Source: CAWCAW01 sp963793645 (lineage in GTDB: Bacteria; Actinomycetota; Acidimicrobiia; Acidimicrobiales; UBA8190). From it: a stretch of DNA of 64,000 nucleotides. The notes under the pieces were generated by a model that saw only the letters and a list, made by a program, of their open reading frames with translations, had not been told where the DNA came from and ran no database searches. The stretch lies in contig CAWCAW010000006.1 in assembly GCA_963793645.1 (NCBI GenBank), positions 124,001 through 188,000 of the forward strand, given 5' to 3'. The position numbers and the translations under genes were made by a program. Below are positions 41,993 to 50,783 of this stretch, piece by piece (positions within the stretch are counted from its first letter, which is position 1; every line of letters starts with the position of its first letter).

Positions 41993-42242
41993 ATTCGATC
42001 GTCTTCACCGTGTCGAGGGAGATAAGGGCAATTGGGCGGGCATCGTGCGTCTGGGTGTCGCCGTGCTACAAGAATCAGCCATGCTGGGTCGCCGCGAATC
42101 ACCGGTACGGGCGCTCAGTGTGATGAAACGGCGATTAGTCCTCTGATTTCCATCATTATTGACGACGCACCGCTGCCTAATATCACCTAGCGTGGCGAGC
42201 CAAGCGCCTAGCCGATAGAGCCCCACGCCAGGGGGAACTCCC

Positions 42243-43778
42243 ATGCCGATACCGACCCAGCCTGGACTCCCGATGCCAGGCGGGCTGGGACGGTGGCTGC
42301 GAGCCGCACTGACAGGGACGCTGCTGTTCGGTGGTTCGCTCACCGCCTTGATACTGCTTGGGATCGCTGGCCAGCTCTCACCTGCCGCCGCCATGACCTT
42401 GGCGGCCTCATCCACGACAACCGCGCCCGCCTCTTCGTCCTTCGTTCTCGGATTCAGCAACACAGACCACGCCTTGGTGACAGGCAATGCCACCGATGGG
42501 AGCCCCTCCGGCACGGTGACCTTCTACGAGTGCGGCCCGAGCGCTGGTCCCACGGCCTGCACGTCCAAGGCCGACGAGGTGGGCAGTGCGGTTGCGGTGA
42601 CGGGGGGAGCGGATGACACCGCCAGCGCCACGTCGGCGTCCTTCACTCCGACCTCGGCAGGCTACTGGTGTTTGGCCGGCTACTACTCGGGGGACTCCAT
42701 CTACAACGCCAGTGCCGATACCAGCACCGGCGAGTGCTTCGACGTCGACGCCGCCCCTACGTCCACGTTCACCGCACCTGCCTCTTCGTCCATCGCGCTC
42801 GGGGGAAGCAATACGGATGGGGCCGCGGTGAACAGCAATGCCGCCGGTGTGAGCCCCTCCGGCACGGTGAGCTTCTACGAATGCGGGCGGAGCGCCGTTC
42901 CCACGGCCTGCACGTCTAAGGCCGACGAGGTGGGCAGTGCGGTAACGGTGACGGCGGGAGCAGCTGACACCGCCAGCGCCACGTCGGCGTCCTTCACCCC
43001 CACCTCCACCGGCTACTGGTGCTTCGCTGGCTACTACTCGGGAGACTCTAACCACAGTGCCAGCGCCGATACCAGCACCGACGAATGCTTCGAGGTCGGC
43101 ACCGCCAGTGCGTCCACGTTCACCACGCCCGCCTCTTTATCCTTCGTCCTGGGGTACAGCAACACAGACCACGCCGTGGTGACAGGCAATGCCACCGGTG
43201 GGAGCCCCACCGGCGCGGTGAGCTTCTACGAATGCGGGCCGAGCGCTGGTCCCAGGGCCTGCATGTCCAAGGCCGACGAGGTGGGCAGTGCAACGACGGT
43301 GACGGCAGGTGCGGGTGACACCGCCAGCGCCACGTCGGCGTCCTTCACCCCGACCTCCACCGGCTACTGGTGCTTCGCCGGCTACTACTCGGGAGACTCC
43401 AACTACAGCGCCAGCGCCGATACCGGCGCCGACGGGTGCTTCGACGTGATGCCGGCCCCCACCTTCCACATCGCCACAACGTCTCTCCCGAATACCGCGC
43501 CGGGGACCGCCTACGGCCCAATGACCCTTCAGGCAGCCAATCTCGGAATGAGCAGCAGCCCCTACGCCACCACACTGAAGTGGAAGAAGGTCAGCCTGCC
43601 CAAGGGGCTGAAGATGTCGAAGACCGGCGTGCTATCGGGGATACTGAGTAAGCACCTAAAGGCCGGTTCGAGTTCGATCACAATCTCGGCGACTGAGACC
43701 GTCACCACCCTCAACGGCACCAAGAAGGCCAGGACGAAGACAACCGTCCATGCCACCATTCTCCTGACGATCACTTAG
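42243..43778 (+). CDS. secreted Ig-like three-repeat protein
   Basis: A 511-residue protein preceded by CAGGGGGAA. Residues ~18-52 form a hydrophobic signal segment (LTGTLLFGGSLTALILLGIAG). Three ~105-residue near-identical Ig-like units follow (~55-400). Each has SGTVSFYECG, TACTSKADEVGSA, TASATSASFTPTS and GYWCFAGYYSGDSNYSASAD. Paired cysteines in each unit (YECG, ACTS, YWCF, ECF) suggest disulfides outside the cell. Residues ~405-511 form a different domain (LPNTAPGTAYGPMTLQAANL, then LPKGLKMSKTGVLSGI), like the putative-Ig/cadherin-like He_PIG module. No anchor is seen. Likely a surface or secreted binding protein. Confidence 0.8.
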   Translation: MPIPTQPGLPMPGGLGRWLRAALTGTLLFGGSLTALILLGIAGQLSPAAAMTLAASSTTTAPASSSFVLGFSNTDHALVTGNATDGSPSGTVTFYECGPSAGPTACTSKADEVGSAVAVTGGADDTASATSASFTPTSAGYWCLAGYYSGDSIYNASADTSTGECFDVDAAPTSTFTAPASSSIALGGSNTDGAAVNSNAAGVSPSGTVSFYECGRSAVPTACTSKADEVGSAVTVTAGAADTASATSASFTPTSTGYWCFAGYYSGDSNHSASADTSTDECFEVGTASASTFTTPASLSFVLGYSNTDHAVVTGNATGGSPTGAVSFYECGPSAGPRACMSKADEVGSATTVTAGAGDTASATSASFTPTSTGYWCFAGYYSGDSNYSASADTGADGCFDVMPAPTFHIATTSLPNTAPGTAYGPMTLQAANLGMSSSPYATTLKWKKVSLPKGLKMSKTGVLSGILSKHLKAGSSSITISATETVTTLNGTKKARTKTTVHATILLTIT

Positions 43779-44238
43779 GCCCACCCTTCGCCAGTCAGAA
43801 ACACCGCCGTCAAGACGAGTTGGTGGGCATTCCCGCACCCTGACGCGGGACGTTCACGCTTTCGAAACGATCCTCGCCTGACTGTTCGTATACGCACCGT
43901 TGCGCCTTTCCTTCGCCCGCGCCAGCATTTCGGCCATTTGAACGAGATGCGTCGCTCGCGTCTGTGCAGGCCACACCTTTTGAGTTGGCCAAATGTTGAG
44001 TTTCCATAGGGAGCCAGGTGAGGCTGGCCCGTCAGCATTCGTGGGGTGATGGCGGGACACGCGGCGGCGTCGACGGCCCGCTCGACAAACGGCCTCTGGG
44101 CAGGGCCGGACCATATGGCAGGGGACGTGGCGGCCCCGTGCCAGACGATCCGGACCGCAACATATTTCGGTTTCCCGGTTGGTCAAGAGATGCCTCTTGC
44201 AACCTATGGGCTCCACGCCAACGGGAGGTAGCGGGACT
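43779..44238 (+). other. intergenic leader of the pilus operon
   Basis: This 460-base stretch has no convincing gene. GCCCACC (43779) and GGTGGGC (43822) can pair across a long loop and might end the previous transcript. Near its 3' end, AAGAG-ATGC-CTCTT (44184-44197) forms a hairpin followed by GCAACCTATGGGCTCC and GGGAGGTAGCGGG. This order loosely resembles the second half of a c-di-GMP-I riboswitch, but the first half is not recognisable. GGGAGG at 44223-44228 doubles as the RBS for pilB. Confidence 0.35.
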
Positions 44239-46017
44239 GTGGCATTGAAGTTGCGCAAAGAGCGAGTTGCTGACGAGACCGTCATTGTCGCGCCCGACGA
44301 TGCGCCTGCAAATCGGGGTTCGGCACCGGCAAAGAGAGGGCACACGCAGATCGGTGACCTTCTCATCCAGGCGCGCCGCATCACTGCAGCCCAGTTGGCA
44401 GAAGCGCTTCTCCAGCAGTCGGCGTCGGGGAAGCGAATCGGGATTCTGCTCGTCGAGCTCGGAGCCATCACCGATGACCAGCTGGCCGAGGCTCTGTCAG
44501 ATCAACTGAAAATCCCCCTCGCCGATCTGTCCCAGAGCACTCCGTCGCCTGACGCCATCGCCGCCCTACCTGAGGCCATGGCACGTTCACACCTCGCCGT
44601 GCCCCTCCGGATCGACGACGACGGGTTGGCCGTAGCGGCTGCCGACCCGACCCCAGAGCTGCGAGCGGCGATCGCCGGCGCCACCGGGGGCATGAAGGTC
44701 CACCTTCTTATTGCGTCCGCGACCGACGTCCAGCGTGCCATCGATGCCGCATACCGGGCTCTGGGTCGAATCGAGGAGCACGTCGAGGAGTTCGAGCGCG
44801 CTGAAGGTCCTGTTCGGCGGCCCGCGGAAGCCGCCACCCAGCAGATGCTCACCGACGACGCACCGGTGGTCCAGGTGGTCAACCTCGTGATCACGCAAGC
44901 GCTCCGCGACCGAGCCTCTGACATTCACATCGAACCTCAGGACGAGCGTGTTCGGATTCGGTTCCGGATCGACGGGGCCCTTCATGACGCCGTCGAGATT
45001 CCGTCGTCCATGGCACCCGCCCTGGTAAGTCGACTCAAGATCATGGCCGGCATGAACATTGTCGAGCGGCGACGCCCCCAAGACGGGCAGATCGCCATGC
45101 AGGTCGATGGGCGCGAGGTCGACATCCGCGTGTCCACGGTCGCCACCATCTGGGGAGAGTCCTGCGTCATGCGGGTGCTCGACAAGAGCCGGTCCTTGTT
45201 CAGGATGAGCCAGCTGGGAATGCCTCAGCACACGCACGAGCCCTTTACCCGATTGATCCACGCACCATTCGGAATGGTCCTGTGCGCCGGCCCGACGGGG
45301 AGCGGAAAGACAACCACGCTGTACGCGGCGCTCACCGAGATCGACGAGCCGCATCGCAACATCATGACGATCGAGGACCCTGTCGAGTACGTGTTCCCGA
45401 CGATCAATCAGATCCAGACCAACGAGCAAGCCGGGATCACCTTCGCCAATGGACTTCGATCGATTTTGCGCCAGGACCCAGACGTCATCCTGGTGGGCGA
45501 GATCCGCGACGTCGACACCGCCCGTGTGGCCGTGCAGTCAGCCCTGACAGGGCACTTCGTCCTTTCCTCTCTTCATGCCACGGACTGCGCGGCCGCCCTA
45601 CACCGGTTCCTCGACATGGGCATCGAGTCGTTCCTCATCGCATCATCGGTGGTGGCCGTGGTCAGCCAGCGCCTCGTGCGGCGGATCTGTACAAGCTGCC
45701 GGACCAAGTACCAGCCACCTGATGAAGAGCTGGCGTTCTACGAGGAGAGCGGCGGGGAGCCCAAGACGGAATTCTGGCACGGCGAAGGATGCAACTTCTG
45801 TGCTGGAACGGGCTACCGAGACCGCATCGGCGTGTACGAGCTCATGCGGATCACCCCTGAGATCAAGCGCCTCATCGTGGGATGGGCCACCCAAGAAGAG
45901 CTTCAGCGCATGGCCGTGAGCCAGGGGATGCGGACCCTTAGAGACGAAGCGATTCAACTCATCAGCGATGACATCACGACCACATCCGAGGTCGTGCGAT
46001 CCATCTACGCATTCTGA
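44239..46017 (+). CDS. pilB: type IV pilus assembly ATPase PilB
   Basis: A 592-residue GspE/PilB-family extension ATPase. Residues ~35-150 are an MshEN-type N-terminal domain with two copies of the motif region (IGDLLIQARRITAAQLAEAL and RIGILLVELGAITDDQLAEA), a known c-di-GMP-binding module. The ATPase core has Walker A GPTGSGKTTT (~351-360), DPVEYVFPTINQIQTN (Asp box), DPDVILVGEIRD (Walker B) and a His box ending SSLHATD. A zinc site is formed by CTSC and CNFC with GTGY between ~485 and 535. The GTG start is chosen for GGGAGG 9-10 bases upstream; a longer frame from 44179 is less likely. It powers pilus extension with PilC, encoded 14 bases downstream. Confidence 0.94.
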   Translation: MALKLRKERVADETVIVAPDDAPANRGSAPAKRGHTQIGDLLIQARRITAAQLAEALLQQSASGKRIGILLVELGAITDDQLAEALSDQLKIPLADLSQSTPSPDAIAALPEAMARSHLAVPLRIDDDGLAVAAADPTPELRAAIAGATGGMKVHLLIASATDVQRAIDAAYRALGRIEEHVEEFERAEGPVRRPAEAATQQMLTDDAPVVQVVNLVITQALRDRASDIHIEPQDERVRIRFRIDGALHDAVEIPSSMAPALVSRLKIMAGMNIVERRRPQDGQIAMQVDGREVDIRVSTVATIWGESCVMRVLDKSRSLFRMSQLGMPQHTHEPFTRLIHAPFGMVLCAGPTGSGKTTTLYAALTEIDEPHRNIMTIEDPVEYVFPTINQIQTNEQAGITFANGLRSILRQDPDVILVGEIRDVDTARVAVQSALTGHFVLSSLHATDCAAALHRFLDMGIESFLIASSVVAVVSQRLVRRICTSCRTKYQPPDEELAFYEESGGEPKTEFWHGEGCNFCAGTGYRDRIGVYELMRITPEIKRLIVGWATQEELQRMAVSQGMRTLRDEAIQLISDDITTTSEVVRSIYAF

Positions 46018-46031
46018 GTCGAGGAAGAACG

Positions 46032-47240
46032 ATGGGGAAATACAAGTTCACAGCGGCCACCGCAGACGGCGCCACCATCAGTGGAGTCGAAGAGGCGCTC
46101 ACGGTGAACATGGCCCGCCGGGCACTGATTGCCCGCGACCTCGCTCCTTTGAACGTCGTCGAGAAGAAGGCCCTTTTCAGCTATGAGGTCACCAAGGAGA
46201 AGGTGCCCCGCAAGGAGCTCATGCACTTCTCGCGGCAGATGGCTGTCTTCATGAAGGCCGGCATCCCGGTCCTCGAAGCCATCGACGTCATGACCGAGGA
46301 AATGAAGAACAAGATGTTCCAGCGGGTGCTGGCGGAGATGGGCGATTCCCTCCGAGCCGGCGAGACGTTTGCCGGGGCGGCTGGCCTACACCCGCAAGCC
46401 TTTCCTCCGTATTACCTGGGCATCCTGGGATCTGCCGAGCTCACGGGAAACCTCGACACTGTCCTCAACCAGTTGGCCGACTACATCGATCGCGACATCG
46501 AGGCCCGCCGGAAGATCACCTCGGCGCTGATGTACCCGATGATCGTCCTGTGCATGTCGGTTCTGGCGATCGTGGTCATCACCTGGTTCGTCCTGCCGCG
46601 TTTCAAGACCTTCTTCCAGGGGCTGAACGCCAAACTTCCGCTGCCCACTCGGATGTTGATCGCCATGGCCAACTTCTTCACTACCGACTGGTTCGTCGTT
46701 GCCGGCGCACTCGGAACACTGGTCGTGGCCGTCATACTCGGAACCGTCACGGCTAAGGGCCGTGAGATACGGGACAGTCTGTTCCTGCGGGTCCCCGTGC
46801 TCGGCGATCTCATACGTACAGCCATCCTGGAGAGGTTCTGCCGCATCCTGGCGTCAATGGTCGGCACCGGTGTGCCGCTGCCCGAGGCCATGCAGATCAC
46901 GAGCGAGGCGACAACCAACGCCGTCTACCGCCGTGGGATGACCGAGGCACGAGGCGGAATGATGAGGGGCGAGGGCCTTGCCGGTCCACTGAGTGCATCC
47001 GGTCTCTTCCCAGCGGCGGCATCCCACATGTTCTTGGTGGGAGAGCGCACCGGAACGATGGATGACCAGATGGAGACGGCGGCCGTCTACTTCGATCGGG
47101 AGCTTGATTACAAGCTCAAGCAGTTCACGGCTCTGTTCGAACCAGCCGTGATCCTCTTCGTTGGTTTGGTGGTCGGGTTTGTGGCGGTCGCCCTAATTTC
47201 TGCGATGTACGGCATCTACCGGCAGGTGCACATCTCATGA
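46032..47240 (+). CDS. pilC: type IV pilus inner-membrane platform protein PilC
   Basis: A 402-residue GspF/PilC protein with two homologous T2SSF halves. The first (~60-190) contains LMHFSRQMAVFMKAGIPVLE and GSAELTGNLDTVLNQLADYI; the second (~265-390) has FCRILASMVGTGVPLPEAMQ and LVGERTGTMDDQMETAA. Three hydrophobic helices (~165-190, ~215-240, ~372-395) place it in the membrane, where it couples PilB and PilT to pilin polymerisation. RBS GAGGAAG precedes the ATG. It is the second gene of the pilB-pilC-pilin group. Confidence 0.94.
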   Translation: MGKYKFTAATADGATISGVEEALTVNMARRALIARDLAPLNVVEKKALFSYEVTKEKVPRKELMHFSRQMAVFMKAGIPVLEAIDVMTEEMKNKMFQRVLAEMGDSLRAGETFAGAAGLHPQAFPPYYLGILGSAELTGNLDTVLNQLADYIDRDIEARRKITSALMYPMIVLCMSVLAIVVITWFVLPRFKTFFQGLNAKLPLPTRMLIAMANFFTTDWFVVAGALGTLVVAVILGTVTAKGREIRDSLFLRVPVLGDLIRTAILERFCRILASMVGTGVPLPEAMQITSEATTNAVYRRGMTEARGGMMRGEGLAGPLSASGLFPAAASHMFLVGERTGTMDDQMETAAVYFDRELDYKLKQFTALFEPAVILFVGLVVGFVAVALISAMYGIYRQVHIS

Positions 47241-47391
47241 TGGCGCACCTGTTGTTGATCCGGCTCGCAGATACACAGCGGGGAGGCGCTTTTTGACCTC
47301 TTCTTTCTCACACTCAGGCGGGAAAAACGAACACCAATTTGCAGGGTTGACACGAGTCATCACTGCCAAACAAGAAGGGACACATCAACAT

Positions 47392-47880
47392 ATGTGGGAC
47401 AGAATGATTGAGAAGAGGAATGAGGGTGGCTTCACCCTTATCGAACTCCTCATTGTCATCATCATCTTGGCCATCTTGGCTGCCATCGTCGTCTTCGCGG
47501 TGGGTACGACCGGAACCAACTCCAAGGTCGCTGCCTGCGAAGCTGACGCCAAGTCACTCGAGACGGCCATCGAGGCGTACCACGCTCAGGTCGGTACTTA
47601 CCCGACCCCGGGTACTCTCGGCGGGACAGAGCTGGCTAGCACCTACTACCAGAGTGTGACGTCGGCACAGCAAGCGGCGCTTGGTACAGGTTCGCAGACT
47701 GTCGGCCCGTGGCTTCGGCAGGCGCCGGGTACGGCGTACTACCAGATCCTTTGGCAGCAGTCGAACGGTGCCATCTGGGTAGACGCGACGAACACCGCTG
47801 CGGCTCCTGCGGCGTATTCGTCGACCGCTGACTTCGACCTGTCGCAGGGTAATGCCTGTGTCACGGCGGTAGGAAGCTGA
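47392..47880 (+). CDS. pilA: type IV major pilin (PilA-like)
   Basis: A 162-residue prepilin. A short basic leader (MWDRMIEKRNEGG) is followed by the prepilin peptidase site G|FTLIELLIVIIILAILAAIV, with Glu5 of the mature protein present and a long hydrophobic alpha1 helix. The mature globular part has two cysteines (one in AACEADAK, one in NACVTAVGS) that could form the C-terminal disulfide loop. Position after pilC and a strong terminator suggest it is the abundant subunit. ATG 47392 has AGAAGGGA about 12 bases upstream; ATG 47404 is also possible. The prepilin peptidase PilD is not in this window. Confidence 0.92.
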   Translation: MWDRMIEKRNEGGFTLIELLIVIIILAILAAIVVFAVGTTGTNSKVAACEADAKSLETAIEAYHAQVGTYPTPGTLGGTELASTYYQSVTSAQQAALGTGSQTVGPWLRQAPGTAYYQILWQQSNGAIWVDATNTAAAPAAYSSTADFDLSQGNACVTAVGS

Positions 47881-47905
47881 GATAGTTAGCATAGCCAAGG
47901 AATAT

Positions 47906-47940
47906 CGACAGAGGGGGCCCCTCAAGGGCCCCCTCTGTCG
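47906..47940 (+). terminator. terminator after the pilin gene
   Basis: A perfect 15-base stem (47906-47920 with 47926-47940) around a CTCAA loop, 26 bases past the pilin stop. It is the strongest hairpin in the window and fits the need to end a highly transcribed pilin message. No T-run follows. Confidence 0.8.
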
Positions 47941-47958
47941 CGTCGATACCCAAAAATA

Positions 47959-49359
47959 ATGTCAATAGTCGAAAATCCCAGCTCCGAACTCACCGGCACA
48001 GCCGGATCTGAGATGCGCCCGAACCACGGGCGACCCCGCCGAGCCCTCGATGGAAGGCGTCACACCATCTGGCTCGTTCTCGTCACCGCGGCGGTCATTA
48101 CCACTGGAATGGCATACAGCTTGTGGTGGGGACCGGTCGTGCAGCACAGGTGGGTGGTGATTCAACACAAGCGGCTTGACTACTGGCTCACTCCCGGAGA
48201 CTGGTGGTCGACCGTGCGGGGCGCCCACTTCGTCGGATGGGGCGGCGTCTCTTTCATCTACAGCTATCACTCGGCCCTGGTCACGCTTCCGGGATTCGAC
48301 GTTCTCTTCGCTCCCGTGGCGATGCTCGGCTCTCGTCTCAACCTGGCCGAGATCTCCCCGACCATCCCTTTCGCGATTCTCAAGCCATCGTCCTGGCTCT
48401 TGTACGGGCCGGTCATGATGGCCTTCGCGTTCCCGGCGCTCTTTTCGGCAGATGTTCTGGCTCGTCGTCTCGGCATCGGCGAGGGAATGCGTCGAGTCGT
48501 TACCCTTACCGTAGCCATCGCCGTGTGGCCCATCCTCGTCATGTGGGGCCACCCCGAAGACGTGCTCTCGCTGGCCCTGTCCGTCTTCGCCATCCTTCGC
48601 GCCATTGATCGTCGTTATACGTCTGCGGCATGGCTCCTCGGAGCGGCTATAGGCATGCAGTTGCTAGCTCTCCTTCTCATACCGATGTTCATTGGGATAG
48701 TCGGGTTCCGCAAAACCCCCGCTCTGCTCGCGCGCGCCGCCATTATCCCTGGGTTCTTGCTTGTGGCCGTTCTTGTCCCCGACTTCCATCAGGCAGCCAA
48801 GGTCTTGATCGATCAGCCCACGTATCCCACGGTCGGCCATCCCACTCCATGGCTGGCCTTGGCACCCAAGCTGACCGCCTTCGGCAAGGGGGTGGTGGCC
48901 GGTGGCCCGAGCCGGATCGGAGCGTTTGTAGTCGCGGTGTTGGCCGGCGTGGTGGCAGCGCGACGCCGTACAGACGTGGCCACCATCGCTTGGCTCATGG
49001 CTCTTGTATTCGCGTCCCGGTGCATCTTCGAGTCGGTGATGGAGTCTTACTACGTCATGCCGCTAGTGGTGATGTTGTTGGTTCTTGCGGCGAGGAGACG
49101 CTTCCTCTGGGCCGTGACTCTCGCCGCGGGGCTTTACCTGACGCGCCAAGCGTTCAGCCACCTGAGTCCTTGGCACTACTTCTTGGAAATGACTGGATTG
49201 ATGCTCGTCATGTTGGCTGCGTCGGTGCCGACCAGTCTTTGGAGGAAACCTTCAGACGACGGAGTTGGCAACAAAATCACAGATTCGATTCCGGTGCCGG
49301 CTCCCGATCTCGCCGATGCGATGGCTGGGCTGGCCCTGCCGTCGAGCACGCCGGCATAG
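47959..49359 (+). CDS. polytopic membrane protein, possible GT-C glycosyltransferase
   Basis: A 466-residue protein with about ten hydrophobic helices between ~40 and ~425. The first outside loop carries LDYWLTPGDWWSTVRGAHFV, and later loops have FGKGVVAGGPSRIG and MESYYVMP. Acidic and Tyr/Trp-rich first loops and this helix count resemble GT-C-fold transferases and related unassigned membrane proteins, but no family-specific motif is certain. The C-terminus (~425-466) is a flexible cytoplasmic tail. It follows the pilin terminator and has no clear RBS, so the start may differ. If a transferase, pilin glycosylation is a natural idea given its position. Confidence 0.6.
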   Translation: MSIVENPSSELTGTAGSEMRPNHGRPRRALDGRRHTIWLVLVTAAVITTGMAYSLWWGPVVQHRWVVIQHKRLDYWLTPGDWWSTVRGAHFVGWGGVSFIYSYHSALVTLPGFDVLFAPVAMLGSRLNLAEISPTIPFAILKPSSWLLYGPVMMAFAFPALFSADVLARRLGIGEGMRRVVTLTVAIAVWPILVMWGHPEDVLSLALSVFAILRAIDRRYTSAAWLLGAAIGMQLLALLLIPMFIGIVGFRKTPALLARAAIIPGFLLVAVLVPDFHQAAKVLIDQPTYPTVGHPTPWLALAPKLTAFGKGVVAGGPSRIGAFVVAVLAGVVAARRRTDVATIAWLMALVFASRCIFESVMESYYVMPLVVMLLVLAARRRFLWAVTLAAGLYLTRQAFSHLSPWHYFLEMTGLMLVMLAASVPTSLWRKPSDDGVGNKITDSIPVPAPDLADAMAGLALPSSTPA

Positions 49360-49382
49360 GGCTCTAGCGGCGAAGCCGTTGG

Positions 49383-50114
49383 CTACCGGATGATCTCCAT
49401 CCGGAGGCCTTGAAGATCCCATACTGGATCTTCCGGTAGACGGCTCACGGCCCGTGACAGGATGCGGCGCGCCGTCCATAGGCAGGCGGTAGCGTCCGCC
49501 AGCTGCGCGGGCGTCACCTTGGTGAGATGGGCATCGAGAATGCGTTCCACCCCTGCGATCCGAGCTCGGAGGAGCCCCTGGCGCTCGAGTAGTCCTGCCT
49601 CCGTGTGCTTCGAGTAGCGCACCGGATGGTCCTGGCCCAGCTGGAAAAAACTGAGTTCAGGGTGCACCTCGAAAACGGTGCGCTGCCAGTACGGCGCCAT
49701 ATTTGCCTGCACCTCGGCGATCTTGGCAAGAAGACTCCACGCCACGACGCTCAGGGAACCACCGTTGGCCTCGGCGGCCTCCTTGTAGGTTGCATGCCCC
49801 ACGGCAGCACGAACCGGCGCCGAGACGACCGCGGCTGATCTGGGCGCGCCGAGAACCCGGCGGGCGTCGCGATCGCACTGTCGACCTTTGGGGGTCGGCT
49901 CGTCGAGCAGTCCAATCGGAGCGAACAGGGCGATGACCTGGTAGGCGGGTTTGTAGTCGAGCAACTCGAGAAACGATGGAAATACCTGTGGCTCCTCGGG
50001 GGACAGCGTGATCCCCTGGATCTTCGCCGTGGCCGCCAGCCAGCCCTGCGAACAGGGCACCACTCCGGCAAGGACTCTGTACGGCAGGCGAGGGCCCCGT
50101 TGCGACATCGACAT
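49383..50114 (-). CDS. DUF429 predicted RNase H-like nuclease
   Basis: A 243-residue protein of the DUF429 type: RVLAGVVPCSQGWLAATAKI (first strand with a Cys in place of the usual Asp), VIALFAPIGLLDE, RQCDRDARRVLG, then SAPVRAA and VFEVHPELSFFQL. The family is predicted to have an RNase H-like fold, of unproven activity. Here the usual first-strand Asp (G-x-D) is replaced (GVVPCSQG) and the second shared motif reads APIGL rather than D-x-PIGL, so catalytic residues may be missing. It is convergent with the membrane protein gene, with no evident tie to pili. Confidence 0.7.
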   Translation of the reverse strand: MSMSQRGPRLPYRVLAGVVPCSQGWLAATAKIQGITLSPEEPQVFPSFLELLDYKPAYQVIALFAPIGLLDEPTPKGRQCDRDARRVLGAPRSAAVVSAPVRAAVGHATYKEAAEANGGSLSVVAWSLLAKIAEVQANMAPYWQRTVFEVHPELSFFQLGQDHPVRYSKHTEAGLLERQGLLRARIAGVERILDAHLTKVTPAQLADATACLWTARRILSRAVSRLPEDPVWDLQGLRMEIIR

Positions 50115-50216
50115 GCCGCCTTACCGTACTCAAGCCAGAACCAATTGATCGGTCAAGCCCCTAGCGCAAAAGGTCGCTCACCAACCAAACGACGCGACTT
50201 GTCGGTATCCTGAGTG

Positions 50217-50783
50217 TCAGCTGTTGGCGGTCGCGACGACCCAACTTGCAATTGTCTCCCCGGTTCCGCAGCCGGTCAAGCCGGTGGCCGCACTGCATTG
50301 AGTGGTGAGCGAGCCCGAGGCGGTGTCATCGAACCACAGTTGCGCCTGAACCAAGATCGCCCTGCCGGTGCACTCCGTAGTGCCATTCCCCTGGCAGGCT
50401 GTGAAGTTTATAAACCGGTCGTCACTCGAAGGAGCCGACGCCGGTGGTGTCGTGGCCGCGACGCACCACACTTGCACGGTGATCGGAGTGTTGTGCTCCT
50501 CGTCGATGGTCATTGAGTTCGCGCCGTTGGGTAGGCAGAGAGTGGCCGAAGTGGGGTCAGTGGCGGTGTACCGGACCCATTGAGCAGCGGCATCGGTGGC
50601 ACCATCAGCCGCGTACTCGATCGACCGTTGGGACTGAAGGTTCACCGTGTTCAGGAGATCGTTTCCGCTGAGATTGATCACCGCCAAGAGCAAGGTCGCG
50701 ATGGCAGTGATAAAGACCAAAGCGAGAATAAGGATTGCTCCTGACTCGTCTGTCCTCCGAAACCGCCGACGGAACCTGGTCAT
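50217..50783 (-). CDS. PilX-like pilus-associated protein
   Basis: A 188-residue protein. The start ATG at 50781-50783 overlaps the TGA of the upstream gene (ATGA), so the two are translationally coupled; the frame further upstream is a shadow of that gene. The N-terminus MTRFRRRFRRTDESGAILIL followed by ALVFITAIATLLLAVINLSG is a basic leader plus hydrophobic helix, as in PilX/minor-pilin-like proteins, with G-A in place of G-F/M-T-L-x-E. A beta-rich part with six cysteines follows (LCLPN, VWCVAAT, TACQ, TECTG, TQCSAATGLTGCG). It is the last gene of the minus-strand pilus operon. Confidence 0.7.
   Translation of the reverse strand: MTRFRRRFRRTDESGAILILALVFITAIATLLLAVINLSGNDLLNTVNLQSQRSIEYAADGATDAAAQWVRYTATDPTSATLCLPNGANSMTIDEEHNTPITVQVWCVAATTPPASAPSSDDRFINFTACQGNGTTECTGRAILVQAQLWFDDTASGSLTTQCSAATGLTGCGTGETIASWVVATANS

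Noticed and set aside
42005..42514. 169-codon minus-strand frame
   Set aside because: Overlaps the signal peptide and first Ig unit of the secreted protein at 42243, which has a strong RBS.
43854..44471. 205-codon minus-strand frame across the pilB leader and start
   Set aside because: It overlaps the conserved PilB N-terminus on the opposite strand and shows no recognisable domain; its Arg/Pro-rich text looks like shadow coding.
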